A stretch of 64,000 nucleotides of DNA from Streptomyces flavofungini (GCF_030388665.1 NZ_CP128846.1:7474001-7538000); one strand, 5' to 3'. Counted from the first letter of the stretch, positions 40,846 to 49,575 are shown. A program made the numbers and translations. Notes: generated by a model from the letters alone, not told the origin.

Positions 40846-41865
40846 ATGGCCTTAAACGGTCCCACGCAGTACCCCGCGGAACTGCTGGACACCACGATGG
40901 ATCAGCTCCGTACGCTGCTCGCCGTGCACGAGACCGGCACGGCGCTCGCCGCCGCGCGCCAGCTCGGCCGGGAGCAGTCCAGCGTCCAGAAGCAACTGGA
41001 CACGATGAACCGCACGTTCGGCGCGCTGTGCGGCGAGGCACTCGTGCTCAAGCGGGGCCGCGGGAAGGACGTCCTGTTCACCGCCACCGGGGAACACCTG
41101 GTCGCGCTCGCGCGCAGCACGCTGTCCGCCTGGTCGGACGGCATCCACGACGCGCGCCGCCGCCTCGGCCGCACCCTCTCGGTCGGCTCGACCCGCTACA
41201 CCCTCGGCTTCCTCCTGGACGCCGTGGAGCGCGTCAGCGACGCCTACGAACGCCGCGGCGTGGACCTGAAGGTCACCCACGTCCGCACCGGCGACCTCTT
41301 CGCCCGGCTGCGGTCCAAGGAACTCGACCTGGTCTGCGGCAGCATCGTGGTCACGGAGGGCCAGGAGGCCGAGCTGGAGCCGTACGAGATCGTGGAGTGG
41401 CGGCGCAGCGGCCTGTCGATCCTCACGAACCTGCCGCCGGAGAAGCTGCCCGCCGACGCGGTCGGCGCGAGCGAACTGCCGGGCCTGCCCCTGGTGGTCT
41501 CCGCCGGCGGCCTCATCGCCCGCTTCCTCACCGCCTGGTACGGCGCCGACTTCCGCAAGGAGATGTCCATCGCGGCCGAGATCGAGGCCGCCCACTACGG
41601 CTTCGAACTGCTGCGCTCCGGCGTGGTCAGCGGGGCGATGCTCGTCACCCGCGGCATCGCGGAGGCCGCCGAGTCCGGCAGCCTCCCCGAGGCCGGCGGC
41701 CTGCGCCGCCTCGACGTGACCGGCGACGTCGGGCCGCGCACCGAGGTCCTCGTCGGCGTCTTCACGCGGCGGGGCGACCGCGCCTCGTACGACGCAAACC
41801 ATCCCCTGAACCTGCTCTGGGACGCCCTGGCGAAGGACAACGGGCGCTGGTGGCTCAGCAGTTGA
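40846..41865 (+). CDS. LysR family transcriptional regulator
   Basis: A 339-residue LysR-type regulator. The N-terminal winged helix-turn-helix is MDQLRTLLAVHETGTALAAA and QLGREQSSVQKQLDTMN. The substrate-binding periplasmic-like domain begins near residue 105 (LSVGSTRYTLGFLLDAVERV). The helix-turn-helix is less canonical than in typical members. ATG 40846 follows GGGAGTTGGAGAGAG. The effector is unknown. It is divergent from the membrane protein and convergent with the erythromycin-esterase-like gene; the palindrome upstream is a good autoregulation site. Confidence 0.85.
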   Translation: MALNGPTQYPAELLDTTMDQLRTLLAVHETGTALAAARQLGREQSSVQKQLDTMNRTFGALCGEALVLKRGRGKDVLFTATGEHLVALARSTLSAWSDGIHDARRRLGRTLSVGSTRYTLGFLLDAVERVSDAYERRGVDLKVTHVRTGDLFARLRSKELDLVCGSIVVTEGQEAELEPYEIVEWRRSGLSILTNLPPEKLPADAVGASELPGLPLVVSAGGLIARFLTAWYGADFRKEMSIAAEIEAAHYGFELLRSGVVSGAMLVTRGIAEAAESGSLPEAGGLRRLDVTGDVGPRTEVLVGVFTRRGDRASYDANHPLNLLWDALAKDNGRWWLSS

Positions 41866-41886
41866 CCGGCCGAGCCACCGACGGGG

Positions 41887-43212
41887 CTACTGCGGCCGGT
41901 GGGCGGCCGTGGTCCGGTGCAGATGGATCAGGACGTCGTGGTTCGCGCCGAGCCGGATCTCGTACGGGCCGTCGGGGTAGGCGGTGCCGATGCTGCGGGT
42001 CGGGCGGGGCTTGTCCAGCCACTTGCGGGCGGCGGCGGGCGCGGTGCGCATGTCCACGTAGTAGTCGTCGTAGGAGACCTTGTCGAGGGTGTGTTCGTTC
42101 ATGCCGGGCGTGGCCGCGCCCACGGTCCGGGGCTTCCACTTCGAGTCCTGGGGCCCGGTCGCCATGAACGAGCCCTGGTCGAAGGTGAACCCGATGCTGC
42201 GGTACTTCGTGCCGAGCGCGTCCCGCAGGAAGGAGCCCTGCATCTTCGGGTAGTTGGGGTCCCGCGACTCGTACCCGACGTGGGCGTTGTGCGCCGACGC
42301 GAGCACCTTGCCGCCGGTGTGCCGCTGCCACCACACGGTGTTCGCCGCCATGATCCGGTCGCGGTACAGCATCGCCCCCTTGACCCCGGCGGGCGTGTCG
42401 GTGTCGAAGGCGTAGATCTCCGCGGTCTGCATGACGGACCGGGCGTGCTGCAGGATCAGCCCGAACTTCTTTCCCCTGCGGTCCGGTTGGATGCCCTTGA
42501 CCAGCTCGTAGGCCGCCCGCGCCTGCTTCGCGAGCCGGGCGCGCTCGGCCACGGGCAGGGCCAGGTGGGCGTCGCCGTCCGTGACCTTGCGCAGGGGCGC
42601 GTACAGGGCCTTGAGCCGGTCGAGCCGGCCGGGCTCGTGGCGGCGGACGTAGTCGGTCACGGCGTCGTACAGCTCGACGCCCATGTCCGGGTTGTTGAGG
42701 TCGTTGCCGAGGAAGCGCACCTGGCTCTGCGGGTGCCGCTCGTTGTACTGCCGCATCCAGGCGAGCAGCTCGATGTACTCCTGGTTGTACCAGGGGCCCT
42801 TCGACAGCTCCTGGCGGACGAGCTCGCGCACGTCTCCCGGGCCGCCGCGCACATAGGCGTCGAAGCGCAGTCCGGTCTTCCAGCTCGCCTCCAGGGCGAA
42901 GGTCCGAAAGCCCTTCTCCTGGACGAGGTAGCGGAACAGCCGGTCCTTCATGGTGAAGAACTCGTGCGTGCCGTGGGTGGCCTCGCCGAGTCCCACCACC
43001 TTGGCGTCGCCCACCATGCGGCCGAGGGGCCGCAGGTCCTTCGTCGACCCGGCGGGGCCCGTGGCGCGCAGCGGGTGCGCGGCGCTCTCGATGGCCCGTA
43101 CCGGGCTGTCGGGGCGCGGGGTGGCGGCCGTGGCCGCGGGCGCCAGCAGGGCCCCGGTCCCGACCGCCGTGACCAGCATCAGCGAGGCCCGGGACGAGGT
43201 GGTGCGTGCCAT
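41887..43212 (-). CDS. Exported erythromycin-esterase family hydrolase
   Basis: A 441-residue member of the erythromycin esterase (Ere) family. Known Ere enzymes open the macrolactone ring, but most chromosomal homologues have unproven substrates. The active-site signature GLGEATHGTHEFF has the catalytic Glu and His, ALEASW the second Glu, and SAHNAHVGYE another key His. A signal peptide covers about residues 1-32 (MARTTSSRASLMLVTAVGTG). ATG 43212 is chosen for its AGGAGGA ribosome site seven bases upstream and the good signal peptide; the frame runs further upstream with no such site. Exported location is unusual for macrolide resistance, so another ester is plausible. Confidence 0.88.
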   Translation of the reverse strand: MARTTSSRASLMLVTAVGTGALLAPAATAATPRPDSPVRAIESAAHPLRATGPAGSTKDLRPLGRMVGDAKVVGLGEATHGTHEFFTMKDRLFRYLVQEKGFRTFALEASWKTGLRFDAYVRGGPGDVRELVRQELSKGPWYNQEYIELLAWMRQYNERHPQSQVRFLGNDLNNPDMGVELYDAVTDYVRRHEPGRLDRLKALYAPLRKVTDGDAHLALPVAERARLAKQARAAYELVKGIQPDRRGKKFGLILQHARSVMQTAEIYAFDTDTPAGVKGAMLYRDRIMAANTVWWQRHTGGKVLASAHNAHVGYESRDPNYPKMQGSFLRDALGTKYRSIGFTFDQGSFMATGPQDSKWKPRTVGAATPGMNEHTLDKVSYDDYYVDMRTAPAAARKWLDKPRPTRSIGTAYPDGPYEIRLGANHDVLIHLHRTTAAHRPQ

Positions 43213-43361
43213 GTTCTTCCTCCTGGCAATCGTGCTCTCCATGAAGATCACGATTCCGTGCCGCGGACCGCGCGACCATCCCGGAGGCACCCCGTCCGAG
43301 GGTGGGGTTCGCTCCACCAGGAGGCGGGGGCCACCGGGACCGGAGACCCCCTTCCGGCACA

Positions 43362-43380
43362 ACATACCGACTGGTTAGTC
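43362..43380. promoter_or_regulatory. TetR operator upstream of the SDR gene
   Basis: Contains ACATACCGACTGGT, identical on the opposite strand to part of the site at 47401-47420. It is 39 bases before the SDR start. Confidence 0.65.
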
Positions 43381-43419
43381 TGCGATGGAGAACGTGATCG
43401 AGGCCGAAGGAGACCGTCC

Positions 43420-44184
43420 GTGGAGAGCCTGCAGGGCAAGGGAGTCGTCGTCACCGGAGCGGGTGGCGGGATCGGGGCCGCGCTGGCCCGCCGCTTCGCC
43501 GCCGCCGGGGCCCGCGTCGTCGTGAACGACCTGGACGCGGCCAGGGCGGCGGAGGTGGCCGCCGAGGTGGGCGGCGTCGCCCTGCCCGGCGACGCCTCCG
43601 CGGTCGTCGCCGACGCCATGGCCGCGCTCGACGGCACCGTCGACGTGTACTGCGCCAACGCGGGCCTCGCGTCCGGCGGCACCGAGGCCGCGGCCGAGCG
43701 GGTGTGGGCCGACGCCTGGGACGTGAACGTGATGGCGCACGTGCGGGCCGCGGACGCCCTGATCCCCGGCTGGCTGGAGCGGGGCGAGGGCCGGTTCGTG
43801 TCCACGGTGTCGGCGGCCGGGCTGCTCACGATGGTGGGCGCCGCGCCGTACAGCGTCACCAAGCACGGGGCGTACGCCTTCGCCGAATGGCTGTCCCTGA
43901 CCTACCGTCACCGCGGCGTCAAGGTCCACGCCATCTGCCCGCAGGGCGTGCGCACGGACATGCTCACCGCCGCGGGCTCCGCCGGGGAACTCGTCCTCGC
44001 GCCCACCGCGATCGAGCCCGAGGACGTCGCCGACGCGCTGTTCGCCGGCATGGCCGAGGACCGCTTCCTGATCCTGCCGCACCCCGAGGTCGCCGCGTAC
44101 TACCAGGCGCGGGCCGCGACCCCCGACAAGTGGCTGACGAGCATGAACCACATCCAGCAGAAGTGGGAGGCGTCCGGGCGGTGA
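43420..44184 (+). CDS. Short-chain dehydrogenase/reductase
   Basis: A classical SDR of 254 residues that oxidises or reduces a hydroxyl/keto group with NAD(P). The cofactor motif is VVVTGAGGGIGAALARRF, the NAG motif DVYCANAG, and the active site has Ser in STVSAAG and Tyr-x3-Lys in YSVTKHG. The start GTG 43420 is preceded by AAGGAG. The TetR gene is 187 bases downstream in the same direction. An operator shared with the phosphotransferase/acyl-CoA dehydrogenase operon puts all four in one regulon, so it is likely a 3-hydroxyacyl-type dehydrogenase in lipid catabolism; that role is inferred. Confidence 0.92.
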   Translation: MESLQGKGVVVTGAGGGIGAALARRFAAAGARVVVNDLDAARAAEVAAEVGGVALPGDASAVVADAMAALDGTVDVYCANAGLASGGTEAAAERVWADAWDVNVMAHVRAADALIPGWLERGEGRFVSTVSAAGLLTMVGAAPYSVTKHGAYAFAEWLSLTYRHRGVKVHAICPQGVRTDMLTAAGSAGELVLAPTAIEPEDVADALFAGMAEDRFLILPHPEVAAYYQARAATPDKWLTSMNHIQQKWEASGR

Positions 44185-44371
44185 GCGGACCCCGGGCCGC
44201 CGCCGCGCAGAAGTACCCCCGTGCGGTGGAGGTCCTAAAGACGCCGCCGGGGAGCGCGAATGGGAAGATCCTTCGGCGGGAACCGCGTTCCCGTCCATGA
44301 AGACCCGCGGTGGATCGCGGCGGGACGGCTGGAAGACCAGAACAGCATGCAACGGAAGGCAGGTGGCGGCA

Positions 44372-44965
44372 GTGGCCAGAACGACGGACGGTGACGGTAC
44401 GCCCGTCCCGCAGAGGCTGCTCGCCGCCGCCACCCGGCTCTTCGCCGACCGCGGCTACGACCGCACGTCCGTGCAGGAGATCGTCGAGGCGGCAGGCGTC
44501 ACCAAGGGCGCCCTCTACCACTACTTCGGGTCCAAGGACGACCTGCTGCACGAGGTGTACGCGCGGATGCTGCGGGTGCAGCAGGAGCGGCTCGACGCGT
44601 TCGCCGACGCGGACGAGCCCGTGGAGCGGCGGCTGCGGGCCGCGGCGGCCGACGTCGTCGTCACCACCATCGCGAACCTGGACGACGCCTCGATCTTCTT
44701 CCGGTCGATGCACCACCTCAGCCCCGAGAAGCACAAGCAGGTGCGGGCCGAGCGGCGCCGCTACCACGAGCGGTTCCGCGCCCTGATCGAGGAGGGCCAG
44801 GAGGCCGGGGTCTTCTCCACGGCGACCCCGGCGGACCTCGTCGTGGACTACCACTTCGGCTCCGTGCACCACCTGTCGACGTGGTACCGCCCCGACGGCT
44901 CCCTGACGCCGCAGCAGGTCGCCGACCACCTGGCGGACCTGCTGCTGCGGGCGCTGCGGCCGTAG
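44372..44965 (+). CDS. TetR family regulator of the SDR/acyl-CoA dehydrogenase regulon
   Basis: A 197-residue TetR protein. Helix-turn-helix: RLLAAATRLFADRGYDRTSV and VEAAGVTKGALYHYFGSKDD. The C-terminal domain HHLSPEKHKQVRAERRRYHE and HFGSVHHLSTWYRPDGSL matches acyl-CoA-responsive TetR proteins near fatty-acid oxidation genes. I prefer GTG 44372 (VARTTDGDG) with AGGTGG upstream; the frame is open to 44297. The SDR gene precedes it and the acyl-CoA dehydrogenase and phosphotransferase are convergent with it. Two operators with the same 14-mer support its role as their repressor. Confidence 0.9.
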   Translation: MARTTDGDGTPVPQRLLAAATRLFADRGYDRTSVQEIVEAAGVTKGALYHYFGSKDDLLHEVYARMLRVQQERLDAFADADEPVERRLRAAAADVVVTTIANLDDASIFFRSMHHLSPEKHKQVRAERRRYHERFRALIEEGQEAGVFSTATPADLVVDYHFGSVHHLSTWYRPDGSLTPQQVADHLADLLLRALRP

Positions 44966-44992
44966 GCCCGGAGACCTGGAGGCCGGACCGGA

Positions 44993-45023
44993 GGGGGCGG
45001 CAGGCCGCCGGCCCGCCGCCCCC
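44993..45023. terminator. Terminator between TetR and acyl-CoA dehydrogenase genes
   Basis: Arms GGGGGCGGC and GCCGCCCCC with a 13-base loop, in the 71-base gap of two convergent genes, followed by a C-run. Confidence 0.55.
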
Positions 45024-45036
45024 CCCCGTGCCGGAA

Positions 45037-46251
45037 TCAGAGGTACCGCTTCAACTCCCGCCGCGCCAGCGACCGCTGGTGCACCTCGTCGGGACCGTCG
45101 GCGAGCCGCAGCGTGCGCGCCGCCGCCCACAGCTCCGCCAGCGGGAAGTCCTGGCTCACGCCGCCCGCGCCGTGCAGCTGGACGGCCCGGTCGAGGATGT
45201 CCACGACGGTCCGGGGCGTGGCGATCTTGATGGCCTGGATCTCGGTGTGCGCGCCCTTGTTGCCCACCGTGTCCATCAGCCAGGCCGTCTTCAGGACGAG
45301 GAGGCGCACCTGCTCGACCGCGACCCGCGCGTCCGCGATCCACTCCTGGACCACGCCCTGCCGGGCCAGCGGCTTGCCGAACGCGGTGCGCTCCACGGCC
45401 CGGCGGCACATCAGCTCGATGGCCCGCTCGGCCATGCCGATGAGCCGCATGCAGTGGTGGATGCGGCCGGGACCGAGCCGCGCCTGGGCGATGGCGAAGC
45501 CGCCGCCCTCCTCCCCGACGAGGTTCGCCGCGGGCACCCGGGCCCCGTCGAAGACCACCTCCGCGTGCCCGCCGTGGGAGTGGTCCTCGTACCCGTACAC
45601 CCGCATCGCGCGGCGCACTTCGACGCCCGGCGTGTCGCGGGGCACGAGCACCATCGACTGCTGGCGGCGGATGTCGGCGCCGTCCGGGTCGGTCTTGCCC
45701 ATCACGATGAAGACCTTGCAGTCGGGGTTCATCGCTCCGGAGATGTACCACTTGCGGCCCGTGATGACGTACGAGTCGCCGTCCCGCTCGATGTGCGTGG
45801 TGATGTTCGTGGCGTCCGACGAGGCCACCTCGGGTTCCGTCATGGCGAACGCCGAGCGGATCTCGCCCGCGAGCAGCGGCTCCAGCCACTGCTTGTGCTG
45901 CTCGTCCGTGCCGAACTGGGCGAGCACCTCCATGTTGCCGGTGTCCGGTGCCGCGCAGTTGAGGGCGGTCGGCGCCAGGTGCGGGCTGCGGCCGGTGATC
46001 TCGGCGAGCGGCGCGTACTGGAGGTTCGTCAGGCCCGCTCCGTAGCGCGCGTCGGGCAGGAAGAGGTTCCACAGGCCCTGGCGGCGGGCCTCGGCCTTCA
46101 GCTCCCCGACGACGGCGGGCGTGTCCCACGGCGAGGCCAGGGCGGCACGCTGCTCCTCGGCCACCGGCTCGGCGGGCAGGACGTGCTCGTCCATGAAGGC
46201 GAGCAGCCGGCCGCGGAGTTCCTCGGTGCGGGCGTCGTATGCGAAGTGCAT
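45037..46251 (-). CDS. Acyl-CoA dehydrogenase (long/branched-chain type)
   Basis: FAD acyl-CoA dehydrogenase of 404 residues. Landmarks are FAMTEPEVASSDATNI, FDGARVPAANLVGEEGGGFA, ARLGPGRIHHCMRLIGMAER and the C-terminal VHQRSLARRELKRYL. It resembles the FadE members that pair with aminoglycoside-phosphotransferase-like proteins (ACAD10/11-like in animals), which act on 4-hydroxy or branched acyl-CoAs. The phosphotransferase gene is just upstream (34 bases apart), so the pair likely works together: phosphorylation of a hydroxyacyl-CoA followed by elimination, or oxidation. Co-transcription is clear; the exact reaction is inferred. Confidence 0.93.
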   Translation of the reverse strand: MHFAYDARTEELRGRLLAFMDEHVLPAEPVAEEQRAALASPWDTPAVVGELKAEARRQGLWNLFLPDARYGAGLTNLQYAPLAEITGRSPHLAPTALNCAAPDTGNMEVLAQFGTDEQHKQWLEPLLAGEIRSAFAMTEPEVASSDATNITTHIERDGDSYVITGRKWYISGAMNPDCKVFIVMGKTDPDGADIRRQQSMVLVPRDTPGVEVRRAMRVYGYEDHSHGGHAEVVFDGARVPAANLVGEEGGGFAIAQARLGPGRIHHCMRLIGMAERAIELMCRRAVERTAFGKPLARQGVVQEWIADARVAVEQVRLLVLKTAWLMDTVGNKGAHTEIQAIKIATPRTVVDILDRAVQLHGAGGVSQDFPLAELWAAARTLRLADGPDEVHQRSLARRELKRYL

Positions 46252-46285
46252 GGTGGTGTCCGGGTCCTCTCAGGCTGGTGCCGGG

Positions 46286-47329
46286 TCAGGCTTCCGACAG
46301 GGTGGTCAGGCCGTGCTCGATGAAGACGGGCACGAGCTCGCCGATGCGGTCGAAGCCCGCCCCGACCGTCTGGCCGAGGGTGTAGCGGTAGTGGATGCCC
46401 TCCAGGATCACGGCGAGCTTGAACCAGGCGAACGCCGTGTACCAGGCGACGGCGGTGACGTCCCGGCCGGAGCGGGCGGCGTAGCGCTCGATCAGCTCGG
46501 CCGGGTCCGGGTGGCCGGGGGCGCCCGCCGTGGTGCTGACGGGCGAGTCGGGTACCTCGAGGCGCACGCTGTACATCACGAGCAGGCCGAGGTCGGTGAG
46601 CGGGTCGCCGAGGGTGGACATCTCCCAGTCGAGGACGGCGGTGATGCGGTCGGCGTCGCCCGAGGTGTCGAGCAGGACGTTGTCCAGGCGGTAGTCGCCG
46701 TGCACCACGGTGGGCGCGGGGGAGGCGGGCAGGGATCGGCCGAGGGCCGCGTGCAGCTCCTCGATGCCGGGCAGCTCACGGCCGCGGGAGGCGTCCAACT
46801 GCTTGCCCCAGCGCCGCAGTTGCCGGTCGAGGAAGCCCTCGGGCCGGCCGAAGTCGCCGAGCCCGACCGCCTCCGGGTCCACGGCGTGCAGGTCCACCAG
46901 GGTGTCGACGAGGCCGAGCACGGCGGCACGGGTGCGCTCCGGGCCGAGCGGCGCGAGCTGCTCCGCGGTGCGGTAGGGCGTGCCCGCCACGAACTCCATC
47001 ACGTAGAACGGGGCGCCGAGCACCTCCTCGTCCTCGCACAGCAGCACCGGCCGCGGCACCGGCACGTCCGTCGGGTGCAGGGCGCTGATCACCCGGTGCT
47101 CGCGCCGCATGTCGTGCGCGGTGGCGAGGACGTGTCCGAGCGGCGGGCGCCGCACCACCCAGCGGTTCGTCCCGTCCGTCACGGCGTACGTGAGGTTCGA
47201 CCTGCCGCCCTCGATCAGCCGGGCCGTGAGCGGGCCCGCGGCGAGCAGGCCCGGCCGTTCGCGGTCGAGGTGGCCGCGCAGCCGGTCGAGGTCGAGGCCG
47301 GGCGGGCCGAGGGGGCGGTCTGGACTCAT
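46286..47329 (-). CDS. Phosphotransferase family protein (ACAD10/11 kinase-like)
   Basis: A kinase-fold protein of the aminoglycoside phosphotransferase family, 347 residues. It has the nucleotide lid GGRSNLTYAVTDG, the catalytic loop VVHGDYRLDNVLLD and the metal-binding DWEMSTLGDPLTDLG. In this family the partner acyl-CoA dehydrogenase is adjacent, as here, and the kinase phosphorylates a 4-hydroxyacyl-CoA in the human enzyme; whether the same holds is unknown. ATG 47329 is chosen since AGGAGCG precedes it, though the frame is open 19 codons further. The TetR operator at 47401 lies 72 bases upstream and links it to the SDR. Confidence 0.9.
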   Translation of the reverse strand: MSPDRPLGPPGLDLDRLRGHLDRERPGLLAAGPLTARLIEGGRSNLTYAVTDGTNRWVVRRPPLGHVLATAHDMRREHRVISALHPTDVPVPRPVLLCEDEEVLGAPFYVMEFVAGTPYRTAEQLAPLGPERTRAAVLGLVDTLVDLHAVDPEAVGLGDFGRPEGFLDRQLRRWGKQLDASRGRELPGIEELHAALGRSLPASPAPTVVHGDYRLDNVLLDTSGDADRITAVLDWEMSTLGDPLTDLGLLVMYSVRLEVPDSPVSTTAGAPGHPDPAELIERYAARSGRDVTAVAWYTAFAWFKLAVILEGIHYRYTLGQTVGAGFDRIGELVPVFIEHGLTTLSEA

Positions 47330-47400
47330 GGGCGGATCGCTCCTGATCATGAACGACGGGCAGCGGACGGGGGTCGGTGGTGCCAACGCTGCCGTTCATG

Positions 47401-47420
47401 ATGCCGACCAGTCGGTATGT
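47401..47420. promoter_or_regulatory. TetR operator upstream of the phosphotransferase operon
   Basis: ATGCCGACCAGTCGGTATGT. On the other strand it reads ATACCGAC-TG-GTCGGCAT, arms 7 of 8 matched. It shares ACATACCGACTGGT with the site at 43362. Confidence 0.68.
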
Positions 47421-47530
47421 CGTCCAGAGGGTCCGGGCGGAACGTGATCAGGATCGCGGGTGCCGTGCGGATGCCGTGCAGGCGGGCGCCCGGCCGGGGA
47501 AGGGGTGACCGGGCGCCCTGGGAGGAGGGT

Positions 47531-47827
47531 TCAGTGGTCGTCCCAGTGGCCGTCGTGCGCGGCGTGCCGGTGCCCGTCGTGGACGTAGTCGACGTGATCG
47601 CCGTGGAGTACGCCCTCGTGCCCGCAGCCCTCGCCGTGCTGGTGGTCGTGGCCCTCGTGGGTGACGTGCTCGCTCGGCTCGCACTCGTCGTAGTGGCCGT
47701 CGTGCGCGGTGTGCAGGTGGCCGTTGTGGGCGTAGTCGACGTGGTCGCCGTGCGGCACCGCCTGGTGGCCGCAGTCCGGACTGTGGGTGTGGTCGTGGGC
47801 CGCGTGTTCCTGGTGGAGCGTGGTCAT
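47531..47827 (-). CDS. Small His-rich, internally duplicated metal-binding protein
   Basis: A 98-residue protein of which about a quarter of residues are histidine. Two repeats of about 45 residues follow each other: each has CGH, then HGDHVDYxHxGHxHxAHDGH, ending in acidic residues. No signal peptide or membrane helix is seen. It looks like a cytosolic metal store or buffer for zinc, nickel or copper, and Cys-Gly-His pairs add soft ligands. ATG 47827 is taken as MTTLHQEHAAHDH; upstream codons are outside the composition. It is divergent from an oxidoreductase across 130 bases that hold a GTGAAA-GCT-TTTCAC palindrome, which might bind a metal repressor. Confidence 0.75.
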   Translation of the reverse strand: MTTLHQEHAAHDHTHSPDCGHQAVPHGDHVDYAHNGHLHTAHDGHYDECEPSEHVTHEGHDHQHGEGCGHEGVLHGDHVDYVHDGHRHAAHDGHWDDH

Positions 47828-47914
47828 GACTGCGCCTTCCGTGCGGGAGCTGTCCCTGTCGGCCGTGCCGGGTGACTCTCTCAGGCTAGTCCCCGATGCC
47901 TGTTTGATCCCGTT

Positions 47915-47929
47915 GTGAAAGCTTTTCAC
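47915..47929. promoter_or_regulatory. Palindrome GTGAAAGCTTTTCAC between His-rich and oxidoreductase genes
   Basis: Perfect 6-base arms with a 3-base centre, 88 bases before the His-rich start and 29 before the oxidoreductase start. It resembles a shortened Fur/Zur-like box (TGAAA...TTTCA) but the centre is two bases shorter than the Streptomyces Zur box, so the binder is unknown. Confidence 0.5.
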
Positions 47930-47957
47930 TACTTCTCTGACTCCGTGAGGCGACCCG

Positions 47958-48905
47958 ATGAAAGCGATCAGCTACCGCGCGTACGGCGGGCCCGACGTCC
48001 TCGAGTACGGCGACGTGCGCGACCCGAAGGTCGGACCGGACTCCGTCCTCGTCAAGGTGCGTGCCGCGGCCCTCAACCCCGTCGACCACAAGTGCCGCGA
48101 GGGGTATCTGGACGCCGTCCTGGACACCGTCTTCCCGGTGATCCCCGCCTGGGACGTGGCGGGCGTGGTGGTCCAGCCGGGGGCCGCCGCCCCGGAGTTC
48201 GCCGTCGGCGACGAGGTCATCGGCTACGTGCGCGAGGACTTCCTCTCCCGCGGCACCCTCGCCGAGTACGTGGCGGCCCCGGTGCGCACCCTCGCGCGCA
48301 AGCCGCGCAACCTCACCTTCGAGGAGGCCGCGGGCCTGCCCCTGGCCGGGCTCACCGCCTACCAGGTCATCCACAGGGCCTTGTCCGTCACGGACGGCGA
48401 CACCGTGCTCGTGCACGCCGCCGCGGGCGGTGTCGGCACCTTCGCCGTGCAGCTCGCCCGGCACGCGGGCGCCCGCGTCATCGGCACCGCGAGCGAACGC
48501 AACCACGACTACCTGCGCGAGCTCGGCGCGGAGCCGGTCGTGTACGGCGACGGACTCGCCGAGCGGGTGCGCGCCCTCGCCCCCGAGGGCGTCGACGCGG
48601 CCTTCGACACGATCGGCGGCGACACCCTGAAACTCTCCGCGGACCTCCTCGCCCCCGGCGGCCGCCTCGCCTCCATCGCCGACGGCTCCGTCGCCGCCCT
48701 CGGCGGCCAGTACTGCTTCGTCCGCCCCGACGCCGCCGACCTGACCCGCCTCACCGGACTCGTCGAACAGGACGTCCTCACCGTCCACGTCCAGGAGACG
48801 TTCCCCCTGGACCGGGCGGCGGACGCCTTCCGCCTCCTGGAGGAGGGGCGGACGCGGGGCAAGATCGTGGTGCGGGTGGACTGGGCGGAGGAGGGCGGGC
48901 GGTAG
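47958..48905 (+). CDS. NADP-dependent zinc-independent oxidoreductase (quinone reductase type)
   Basis: An MDR-family reductase of 315 residues. The N-terminal fold has MKAISYRAYGGPDVLEYGDV, then LNPVDHKCREGY, and the nucleotide-binding VLVHAAAGGVGTFAVQLARH. Zinc ligands are absent. It reduces quinones or activated double bonds by inference. A third homologue of the reductases at 13142 and 14059, with a clear family resemblance. It is divergent from the His-rich protein and shares its palindromic control element. ATG 47958 follows GTGAGGCGACCCG. Confidence 0.92.
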   Translation: MKAISYRAYGGPDVLEYGDVRDPKVGPDSVLVKVRAAALNPVDHKCREGYLDAVLDTVFPVIPAWDVAGVVVQPGAAAPEFAVGDEVIGYVREDFLSRGTLAEYVAAPVRTLARKPRNLTFEEAAGLPLAGLTAYQVIHRALSVTDGDTVLVHAAAGGVGTFAVQLARHAGARVIGTASERNHDYLRELGAEPVVYGDGLAERVRALAPEGVDAAFDTIGGDTLKLSADLLAPGGRLASIADGSVAALGGQYCFVRPDAADLTRLTGLVEQDVLTVHVQETFPLDRAADAFRLLEEGRTRGKIVVRVDWAEEGGR

Positions 48906-48908
48906 GAA

Positions 48909-48957
48909 GGGAGTGGGGAGGGGGGAGAGGGGAGGGGGGAGAGGGGAGGGGCGGGGG
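48909..48957. repeat. Poly-purine G-rich low-complexity tract
   Basis: About 50 bases of GGGGAGAGGGGAGG-type repeats after the oxidoreductase stop, with several runs of four or more G, so G-quadruplex folding is possible. The remaining gap to 49167 holds no gene I can support. Confidence 0.6.
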
Positions 48958-49167
48958 AGTCGGCTCAGGGGACCGCCCAGGGGGTGGGGAGCAGGTTCGG
49001 GGCAGGCCGGGGGCGGGATTCCTTTGGGCTCGGGGCCGCTCGGGGCCGCTCGGGCGGAGGCCTGGCCCAGGGGAGCGGGCACCCAGCTGGCGACCCGCCA
49101 GGGACCGGGCCAGGGCCCGGACGGCGGCCCGGGGCGGAGTCGCGGCCAGAGATCGGGTGAGGCTCGG

Positions 49168-49575
49168 CTAGAGGATCAGCGCTGCCGCGCACACCGCGAG
49201 CGCCCCCGTGCACACGGTCGCCGCGGCGGCGGCGCGGCGGCTCAGGGCGCGCGGGCGGGCCGCCGTGAGCGTGGTCATCCGGCGGTGCGCCACCACCAGG
49301 AAACCCAGCCACAGCAGCAGACACAGCGCGCACGCGACGGCGGCCACCACGGACGCCCCGTCGCGCAGCGCGGCCCGGGCGCCGAGCACCGCGGCGACGG
49401 TGCAGGTGAGGGTGGTACGCCGCCACGCGAGGCGGGTGCGCTCGGGCTGGAGGCCGGGGTCGCGGGGCGCGGGGGCCTGGAGGGCGGCGCCCCCGGCCCC
49501 ACCGGCACCCCCGGCCCCACTGACGTCTCTGGCCCCACTGGCACCCCCGGCCCTGGGGCCCGCGGCCTCGCTCAC
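49168..49575 (-). CDS. DUF202 family membrane protein
   Basis: A DUF202-type small membrane protein of 135 residues. After a Gly/Ala/Pro-rich 30-residue tail comes the signature LQPERTRLAWRRTTLT and three helices (TVAAVLGARAALRDGASVVA; ACALCLLLWLGFLVVA; ATVCTGALAVCAAALIL). Start GTG 49575 overlaps the stop of the upstream DUF202 gene by four bases (GTGA). The two DUF202 members likely form one complex. Function of the family is not known to me. Confidence 0.8.
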   Translation of the reverse strand: MSEAAGPRAGGASGARDVSGAGGAGGAGGAALQAPAPRDPGLQPERTRLAWRRTTLTCTVAAVLGARAALRDGASVVAAVACALCLLLWLGFLVVAHRRMTTLTAARPRALSRRAAAAATVCTGALAVCAAALIL

